Assembly: GCA_011682565.1 (NCBI GenBank)
Contig: JAACEJ010000006.1
Location: 1-26,883 of the forward strand
DNA: 26,883 bases
DNA from: Actinomycetota bacterium
GTDB taxonomy: Bacteria; Zhuqueibacterota; Zhuqueibacteria; Residuimicrobiales; Krinioviventaceae
Direction of reading: 5' to 3'
Of this stretch, positions 21,890 to 26,883 are shown one piece after another. The notes beneath the pieces are model-generated. The model had not been told where the DNA came from, did not search any database, and was given only the letters and a program-made list of their open reading frames with translations. A program made the position numbers and the translations under genes. How positions within the stretch are numbered: position 1 is the stretch's first letter; every line of letters begins with the position of its first letter.

Positions 21890-23170
21890 CTAGGCTAATT
21901 CAGCAAAAAGATCGTAAATATCAGCAGAACGGACTCGGACATTGTAAAATTCTCCGACATTTGCCGGCAGCGGCATTTGAATGCTGTTGTCAATTTCAGG
22001 TGCATCCCATTGTGTCCGCCCAACGGCTAATTTTCTATCCATGTCCACCTGATCAATCAACACCTGCAAATTTTTATCAATGAGAGCCTTGTTATATTTA
22101 ACAGCTATTTCAGCCTGAAGTTCCATAACCTGTTGCTGCCTGTCCGCTTTTACTTCATCCGAAATATCGTCAGAAAAAGAAAATGCCCTCGTGCCTTCTT
22201 CGTGTGAATAGGTGAACGCGCCCAACCTTTCAAACCCGGTATCTTTAATAAATTGTAATAACTCGTCGAACTCTTCCGCCGTCTCTCCGGGAAAACCCAC
22301 AATAAGTGATGTTCGCAGCACAAGTCCGGGAATCCTTTGCCGCAAATGGTCGATCAGGGAAACAGTCTGTTTCCTGTTCACTCCGCGTCCCATCTGTTTC
22401 AAAACACGGTCGGAAATATGCTGGATGGGAAGATCAATATATTTTACAACTTTATCCAGTCCTGCAATAGCTTCAATGAGCGCATCACTCCAGTGCGCAG
22501 GGTGAGTATACATCAGCCGAATCCATTCCAGGCCTTTGATCTCATTTAGTTCGAATAAAATTTCCGGCAATGCAACATTATCCGGCAAATCACGCCCATA
22601 GAAGGTTGTATCCTGGGCAACAATAATAAGCTCCTTCACACCTCTTTGAGCAAGATTTTGTGCCTCGGCAAGAATATCGGCTTTTGGCCGGCTTTGATAG
22701 TGTCCCTTAATAAGCGGAATCGCACAATAACTGCAACGATTGTTACACCCTTCTGCGATGCGCAGATAAGAATAATGCAAAGGCGTGATGCGTTTTCTTT
22801 GCGCCGGCTTGTGATTGTCAACTTGCAAAAAAGACCGTACTTGCGCTGCCGTCTTGTTCGCATCAAGCATAGAAAAGATACCATCCACTTCCGGCAGTTC
22901 TGTTATCAGTTCTTCCTGATACCTTTGCGACAGGCAGCCTGTTACCAGCACTTTATGTTGAGGATTTTCTGTTTTAATTTGCAGGATATCGAAAATCGAA
23001 TCGATTGATTCTCTTTTGGAACTTTCAATAAAAGCGCATGTATTGATGAGCGTCGCATCAGCTTGAGTCGGATCGCTCACGATTTCAACATGCTCACCAA
23101 AACCACCAAGTATCGTTTCCAGATCGATAATATTTTTAGGACAGCCCAGGCTGACATAGGCAATTTTCAT
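21890..23170 (-). CDS. rimO: Ribosomal protein S12 methylthiotransferase RimO
   Basis: A 426-residue radical SAM methylthiotransferase that modifies an aspartate of ribosomal protein S12. The N-terminal UPF0004 domain has its three cluster cysteines in SLGCPKN, NTCAFI and VTGCLSQRY. The radical SAM cluster CxxxCxxC is in RIAEGCNNRCSYCAIP. The C-terminal TRAM domain contains GRTQWDAPEIDNSI, and the DAPEID signature separates RimO from MiaB. All cysteines are present and its length is normal. The start ATG overlaps the ftsY stop by four bases (ATGA), indicating translational coupling. Confidence 0.97.
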   Translation of the reverse strand: MKIAYVSLGCPKNIIDLETILGGFGEHVEIVSDPTQADATLINTCAFIESSKRESIDSIFDILQIKTENPQHKVLVTGCLSQRYQEELITELPEVDGIFSMLDANKTAAQVRSFLQVDNHKPAQRKRITPLHYSYLRIAEGCNNRCSYCAIPLIKGHYQSRPKADILAEAQNLAQRGVKELIIVAQDTTFYGRDLPDNVALPEILFELNEIKGLEWIRLMYTHPAHWSDALIEAIAGLDKVVKYIDLPIQHISDRVLKQMGRGVNRKQTVSLIDHLRQRIPGLVLRTSLIVGFPGETAEEFDELLQFIKDTGFERLGAFTYSHEEGTRAFSFSDDISDEVKADRQQQVMELQAEIAVKYNKALIDKNLQVLIDQVDMDRKLAVGRTQWDAPEIDNSIQMPLPANVGEFYNVRVRSADIYDLFAELA

Positions 23171-24084
23171 TGAAAAAGCGCCTCAACGAACAATTCAGGG
23201 TCAAAAATTTCAATATCATCAATTTTCTCCCCCAGTCCGATAAATCTTACCGGAATATGCAATTTTTTTGCAATGGAAAAAACGACGCCGCCTTTTGCCG
23301 TGCCATCCAGTTTGGTAAGGATGATGCCATTCACATCCACAGCTCGAGCAAATTGACGTGCCTGAGCAAGGCCGTTTTGTCCGGTAGTCGCATCCATCAC
23401 CAGTAAAACTTCATGCGGCGCTTGTGGCATTTGCTTTTTAAGCACACGATGGATTTTTTCGAGTTCAGCGATCAGGTTCGTTTTTGTATGCAATCTGCCG
23501 GCAGTATCAATAATCAGGATGTCCATATCCCGCGCTATTGCAGCTTTCAGAGCATCAAACGCCACAGAGGCCGGGTCTGCGCCGGGTTGCGTCTGGATGA
23601 TATCGGTACCCGAACGTTTGGCCCAAATTTCCAACTGATCGATGGCCGCGGCGCGAAAAGTATCCGCAGCCGCGAGCAGAACCTTTTTGCCTTCCTTTTG
23701 GAATTTATTAGCCAGCTTTCCTATTGACGTTGTTTTGCCGGTGCCGTTTACACCGACAATACTGATGACATGAGGCTTTTCAGAAAAGTCACTTGATACA
23801 GATTGTATGCTACCGGAGAAAGCGGCCACAAGATCGGCTTTTAGCAACTGAATAATACCATCGCTGTCAACGACGCCTATCTCTTTTCCCTTTTTGCGAA
23901 GATCATCAATGATATTTTCTATAATATCAACGCCGATGTCGCTGAGAATGAGCAACTCTTCCAGTTCATCCAAAAAATCTTCATCTATTCGCCGGGTTTT
24001 CGAAACGACCCGATTTATTCCGTCTACCAGTCCGGCTCTTGTTTTTGCCAGGCTGTTTTGTAATTTTGAAAAAACCGACATCAT
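23167..24084 (-). CDS. ftsY: Signal recognition particle receptor FtsY
   Basis: A 305-residue SRP receptor GTPase consisting of essentially the N and G domains, without a long acidic N-terminal extension. The N domain runs from about 1 to 90. GTPase motifs are GVNGTGKTTSIGKLA, DTFRAAAIDQLEIWA, IIDTAGRLHT, TKLDGTAKGG and the closing FIGLGEKIDDIEIFDPELFVEALF. It docks the ribosome-SRP complex at the membrane for insertion of membrane proteins. Two ATG codons are adjacent (24084 and 24081); either may be used. It lies three bases after the CDP-alcohol phosphatidyltransferase stop and overlaps rimO by four bases. Confidence 0.98.
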   Translation of the reverse strand: MMSVFSKLQNSLAKTRAGLVDGINRVVSKTRRIDEDFLDELEELLILSDIGVDIIENIIDDLRKKGKEIGVVDSDGIIQLLKADLVAAFSGSIQSVSSDFSEKPHVISIVGVNGTGKTTSIGKLANKFQKEGKKVLLAAADTFRAAAIDQLEIWAKRSGTDIIQTQPGADPASVAFDALKAAIARDMDILIIDTAGRLHTKTNLIAELEKIHRVLKKQMPQAPHEVLLVMDATTGQNGLAQARQFARAVDVNGIILTKLDGTAKGGVVFSIAKKLHIPVRFIGLGEKIDDIEIFDPELFVEALFQ

Positions 24085-24087
24085 GTT

Positions 24088-24693
24088 CTATTTTTCCACC
24101 AAAATCGTATTTTTTTTAACAGGAGCATTTTTTTTCACAAACGTTTCATTATGCAATTTGAAATACTTTAACAATGACGAAGGGATCAATACAACCGAAC
24201 CCCACATTACAACAAGATTAACAGGATAAAAATTGATGGTATAAAACATGATGACAGCCAGGAACGACATTAGTGTCAATTTGCCGAGGAGATTGGATTC
24301 GGCAATATTCCGGCTTTTGGAGATGAGGTAAACGCTGGCAATAAGAATGATAATATCACGGCCAATCACCATAGAAACATACCAATACGGCAGGCCTTTG
24401 TATTTTGCCAGAAAAAGCATGAGGACAGCAACCAGAATTTTGTCCACCACAGGATCCAGCATTCTCCCAAGTTGGGAACGCTGATCCATGTGACGGGCAA
24501 AGTAGCCGTCAAAAAAATCCGTTAATCCGCTTGCAAGGATGGTAAACAAAGCGAACCAATCTCCTTTCACCGTTTGCCATGATAAAAAATAAACAATAAA
24601 AGGGATAAAGAAAAGCCTCGACACTGTGAGGAGGTTGGGGACTCCAAAACAATGTTTGTCTTTTTTTAGTAATTCTATCAAACCCAGATTCAT
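24088..24693 (-). CDS. CDP-alcohol phosphatidyltransferase family protein (PgsA-like)
   Basis: A 201-residue integral membrane enzyme with several hydrophobic segments. The complete family signature is present: Asp59, Asp62-Gly63, Ala66-Arg67, Gly76, Asp80 and Asp84 (D-x2-DG-x2-AR-x8-G-x3-D-x3-D). It transfers a phosphatidyl-type group from a CDP-activated lipid to an alcohol such as glycerol 3-phosphate, inositol phosphate or serine. The PNLLTVSRLFFIPFIVYFL start resembles PgsA. The same family includes archaeal enzymes acting on CDP-archaeol, so its lipid substrate should be considered open given the UbiA, ferredoxin and GGR genes just upstream. ATG 24693 follows AGGTG, eight bases after the GGR stop. 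Confidence 0.9.
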   Translation of the reverse strand: MNLGLIELLKKDKHCFGVPNLLTVSRLFFIPFIVYFLSWQTVKGDWFALFTILASGLTDFFDGYFARHMDQRSQLGRMLDPVVDKILVAVLMLFLAKYKGLPYWYVSMVIGRDIIILIASVYLISKSRNIAESNLLGKLTLMSFLAVIMFYTINFYPVNLVVMWGSVVLIPSSLLKYFKLHNETFVKKNAPVKKNTILVEK

Positions 24694-24701
24694 AAAAACA
24701 C

Positions 24702-25871
24702 CTATGCAAATGCCTTAATGATGTCTACAATCAAAGAGGGATGTTTGATGAGCGCCGATTTGAAAATATTGACAAGAGTTCGTTTTTCTTTAGGCATGTC
24801 CAGCAAAATTCTGGCAGCATTATCAAGTTCCTCGTCACTTAAATTATACACAAATTTTTTTAATTTGTAAAACACTTTATGTTTATTACCCTCGGCCTTG
24901 TTCCAAAGATTGACATACTCGGTCAGTCTTTTTTTTGATACATTTCCTTCCGCTATAGCCGCACCTGCGACTTGTCCGGCTATTTTAGCGGCAATCATTC
25001 CACTTGTTATGCCGCCGCCGGACACAGGGTTCGCCTGGTGTGCCGCATCACCCACAAGCATGAGTCCGTCGCCGACGATCTGTTCCAATGTTGGAGAACA
25101 CGGCACGCCACCTGCAACGGTCGTCAGGATCGAAGCATGAGGAAATCTTGCATCCAAAAAATCCTGCAAACAAGCTAAAGGCGATTTATGCTTTGAATAT
25201 TCTCCGGAGATTCCCAGGCCAACATTCGCCAGCCCATTGCCTTTCGGAAAAATCCAAAGATAACCGCCGGGATATTTTTCGTTTGAAAAATAGAACTGAC
25301 AATATCTTCCATCCACATCGATATGACTCGCCGTAACCTGAGCACAAGTTTCCATGTCTTTCATCGATGTTTTTGTTTTGAGCCCGGCCCATCGGCCAAC
25401 CCGCGACTCGATACCATCCGCGCCAATAACAATACTCGCTTCAACCTCTAGTTCGGAGTCGAGATGCTGCAACCGGACGCCACCGGCCTTTCCATTCTGG
25501 AATAGCAGCCCATGGACATAAGCCCTGGTCAGCACATTAGCGCCTGCTGTGGCGGCCATTTGTGCCAGTTCATAGTCAAATATTTTTCTGTTAAGAACAT
25601 AGCCCATTTCATTCGATTCAATGTCCACCCGATCTTCCGAGGGAGACACAAGGGTAACACCGGATACTTCCTGCGCAATCCAGTGGGGCTTAATTTTAAC
25701 AACGGTTTCCAGGCCTTTCTCGCCAACCCCTTCAGCACATCGAACAGGAATTCCAATTTCACGATCTTTTTCCAGCAACAAAACCGAAGCCCCGGATTGC
25801 GCGGCAAAACGAGCAGCCGTCGATCCTGCAGGTCCGGCACCAACGACAACAATATCATATTTTTTATTCAT
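24702..25871 (-). CDS. Geranylgeranyl reductase family flavoprotein
   Basis: A 389-residue FAD protein. I choose ATG 25871, preceded by GGAGGG at five bases, over an upstream ATG at 25910 that would add 13 residues overlapping the ferredoxin gene. Features: the dinucleotide site DIVVVGAGPAGSTAARFAA at residues 6-24, the IGIPVRCAEG segment with Cys45 as in archaeal geranylgeranyl reductases, a GADGIESRVGRWAG block, the family signature PGGYLWIFPKG near residue 205, and GDAAHQANPVSGGGITSGM. It should reduce isoprenoid double bonds; lipid, quinone or chlorophyll-type side chains are all used by family members. The first eight bases overlap the end of the ferredoxin gene (ATGAATAA), pointing to coupled production with its probable electron donor. 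Confidence 0.92.
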   Translation of the reverse strand: MNKKYDIVVVGAGPAGSTAARFAAQSGASVLLLEKDREIGIPVRCAEGVGEKGLETVVKIKPHWIAQEVSGVTLVSPSEDRVDIESNEMGYVLNRKIFDYELAQMAATAGANVLTRAYVHGLLFQNGKAGGVRLQHLDSELEVEASIVIGADGIESRVGRWAGLKTKTSMKDMETCAQVTASHIDVDGRYCQFYFSNEKYPGGYLWIFPKGNGLANVGLGISGEYSKHKSPLACLQDFLDARFPHASILTTVAGGVPCSPTLEQIVGDGLMLVGDAAHQANPVSGGGITSGMIAAKIAGQVAGAAIAEGNVSKKRLTEYVNLWNKAEGNKHKVFYKLKKFVYNLSDEELDNAARILLDMPKEKRTLVNIFKSALIKHPSLIVDIIKAFA

Positions 25872-26058
25872 CACTGCCCTCCAGTGCCCGGACAGGACAA
25901 ATATAAACACAGTTCATACATTGTGTACATTTCTCAGTAATCTGTAAATCATTCTCAGAAAGTTCAATCGCATCGTGAGGACAGACGGCAACGCACGTAC
26001 CGCAAAAATCACATAAATCTCGTCTGTATGAAATTCCCTGCATACTCTTTGTTTCCAT
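25864..26058 (-). CDS. 2[4Fe-4S] ferredoxin
   Basis: A 64-residue protein with two complete cluster motifs: Cys16, 19, 22, 26-Pro and Cys44, 47, 50, 54-Pro. It is a small bacterial-type dicluster ferredoxin, expected to be soluble and low in potential. AGGAGG overlaps the UbiA stop but is 13 bases from ATG 26058, longer than ideal; an ATG at codon 6 is a less likely alternative. The position between UbiA and GGR, with the eight-base overlap into GGR, suggests it supplies electrons to the reductase. A ferredoxin partner for GGR is established in methanogens; for this bacterium it is inference. Confidence 0.95.
   Translation of the reverse strand: METKSMQGISYRRDLCDFCGTCVAVCPHDAIELSENDLQITEKCTQCMNCVYICPVRALEGSDE
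25877..25882 (-). promoter_or_regulatory. Ribosome-binding site fixing the GGR start
   Basis: GGAGGG on the minus strand lies five bases before ATG 25871 and within the ferredoxin coding sequence. It favours 25871 over the upstream ATG at 25910. Confidence 0.75.
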
Positions 26059-26075
26059 AAAATCTCGTGTTCCTC

Positions 26076-26883
26076 CTAGGTTCGAAAACTGGGGTAATTC
26101 ATATCAAATCGGGCCTTGTAATACCATTTTGAAAAGAAAAACAAACCTGTAATGAGCAGCAGATAAAAAGGGAAACGAATGCAAATCACCAGGGATAAAA
26201 ACAGTGCAGCGAATTTATTCGTTTTTAGAACTTTATCAACACTTTTTCTTATTGCTGAATCCGCAAAAAATGGCAGTATTAAAATCGATGGAACCAATAT
26301 TACCCAATCTTTTGTGCACAAGCCCACTACAATAGCCAAAGCGTCCGAAATGACGCCCATAATCAGAACTGTTTTGACACTAAATTTTACAGCGACTGTT
26401 ATTTTCCTGGTTGCTGCATCACCCTCCTTGTCCGGAATTGTAGTGAAGAAATAAACAGCAAGCATACCCAAAATATAAGGCGTCGCGTAAACGATCACGT
26501 TCAAATCAGCGGAGCCGTGCACCATCCAGCCAAAAAAAAAGACGATATACCCGCCCAACGCATTGGCCAAAATCCCGCCAAAAGGCCGATCTTTTAATAC
26601 AAAAGGCCGGGAGCTGTAAAGCCAACCCATTACGAAAAAAGCAGCCGCCATAACAATGGCGAGATCAGGCCGTTTCCAGACCGCCAATAAAAATGGAACC
26701 GCGGAAACAAGAATGGTTTCAATTCGCGCATTTCGCACCGATATATCTCCGTTGGCGATGAGATAGAGTTTATTATTCAGCCGGTCTGTTTCAATGTCTT
26801 CCAATTGATTGAGCAAAAAAATGCCGCCCATCAATAAAGTGAAAAGGCCAAGTGTGATAACAAAAGTCATATCGAAAAAATAA
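26076..26883 (-). CDS. UbiA-family prenyltransferase (5' end beyond window)
   Basis: The frame is open to the right edge of the window. The first ATG inside is at 26870, but the first prenyl-diphosphate motif NQLEDIETDRLNN (Asn21, Asp25, Asp29 from that ATG) normally sits some 60-80 residues into the protein, so an estimated 40-55 residues are missing. The second motif PDKEGDAATRKIT gives D-x2-GD. Several strongly hydrophobic segments mark it as an intramembrane enzyme. UbiA proteins join a prenyl chain to an acceptor such as a quinone precursor, haem, chlorophyllide, or geranylgeranylglyceryl phosphate. The motif spacing is compatible with the last of these, but I cannot decide it by eye. 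It stands 17 bases ahead of the ferredoxin gene and heads the isoprenoid gene group seen here. Confidence 0.9.
   Translation of the reverse strand, partial: YFFDMTFVITLGLFTLLMGGIFLLNQLEDIETDRLNNKLYLIANGDISVRNARIETILVSAVPFLLAVWKRPDLAIVMAAAFFVMGWLYSSRPFVLKDRPFGGILANALGGYIVFFFGWMVHGSADLNVIVYATPYILGMLAVYFFTTIPDKEGDAATRKITVAVKFSVKTVLIMGVISDALAIVVGLCTKDWVILVPSILILPFFADSAIRKSVDKVLKTNKFAALFLSLVICIRFPFYLLLITGLFFFSKWYYKARFDMNYPSFRT

Overview
The window reads as bacterial chromosome. It carries MreB, a bifunctional class A penicillin-binding protein, FtsY, RimO, PurH/PurN and PdxS/PdxT. The coding is dense: 24 of the 25 genes I support lie on the minus strand, many with overlapping or nearly touching ends. 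A GWxTD-domain protein, a WbqC-like protein, a lipoprotein six-hairpin hydrolase and an archaeal-like isoprenoid lipid module together suggest a member of the FCB superphylum (KSB1/Calditrichota/Cloacimonadota-like). That placement is inference from gene content only.

Layout, left to right. (1) 1-5876: the 3' part of a divergent polysaccharide deacetylase (+) converges on an exported metallophosphoesterase. Then come a six-hairpin glycosidase-like lipoprotein, a URO-D-superfamily protein without the haem-pathway signature, and a 376-base gap holding palindromic repeat copy 1. (2) 5877-11331: a tight minus-strand set in the order MBL-fold exonuclease, DinG/XPD-type helicase with an N-terminal JAMM (RadC/MPN-like) domain, WbqC-like protein, M20 metallopeptidase. 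(3) 11370-13079: the PLP synthase genes pdxS and pdxT, separated by 252 bases that contain repeat copy 2. (4) 13225-21798: a GWxTD protein, an LD-carboxypeptidase, purN, purH, mreB, PBP1A-like, then an antitoxin and a MazF/PemK toxin. The PBP, antitoxin and toxin genes are joined by one-base stop/start overlaps. (5) 21890-26883: UbiA-family prenyltransferase (cut by the window edge), 2[4Fe-4S] ferredoxin, geranylgeranyl-reductase-family flavoprotein, CDP-alcohol phosphatidyltransferase, ftsY, rimO, in one closely packed run.

The strongest candidate for unusual biology is region 5. UbiA, ferredoxin, GGR and a CDP-alcohol phosphatidyltransferase are the classes needed to attach, saturate and head-group isoprenoid chains, as in archaeal ether-lipid synthesis. 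Here they sit in a bacterial operon with the membrane-targeting GTPase FtsY. A quinone or other isoprenoid product is an alternative. Second is the JAMM-helicase fusion next to an MBL exonuclease, a candidate DNA repair or processing pair. Third is the toxin-antitoxin pair translationally coupled to the cell-wall synthase gene. Fourth is the pair of roughly 100-base palindromic elements, one of which splits pdxS from pdxT.

Limits: no similarity search, structure prediction or base statistics were run. Family calls rest on motifs read by eye, and starts were chosen from overlaps and visible ribosome-binding sites.
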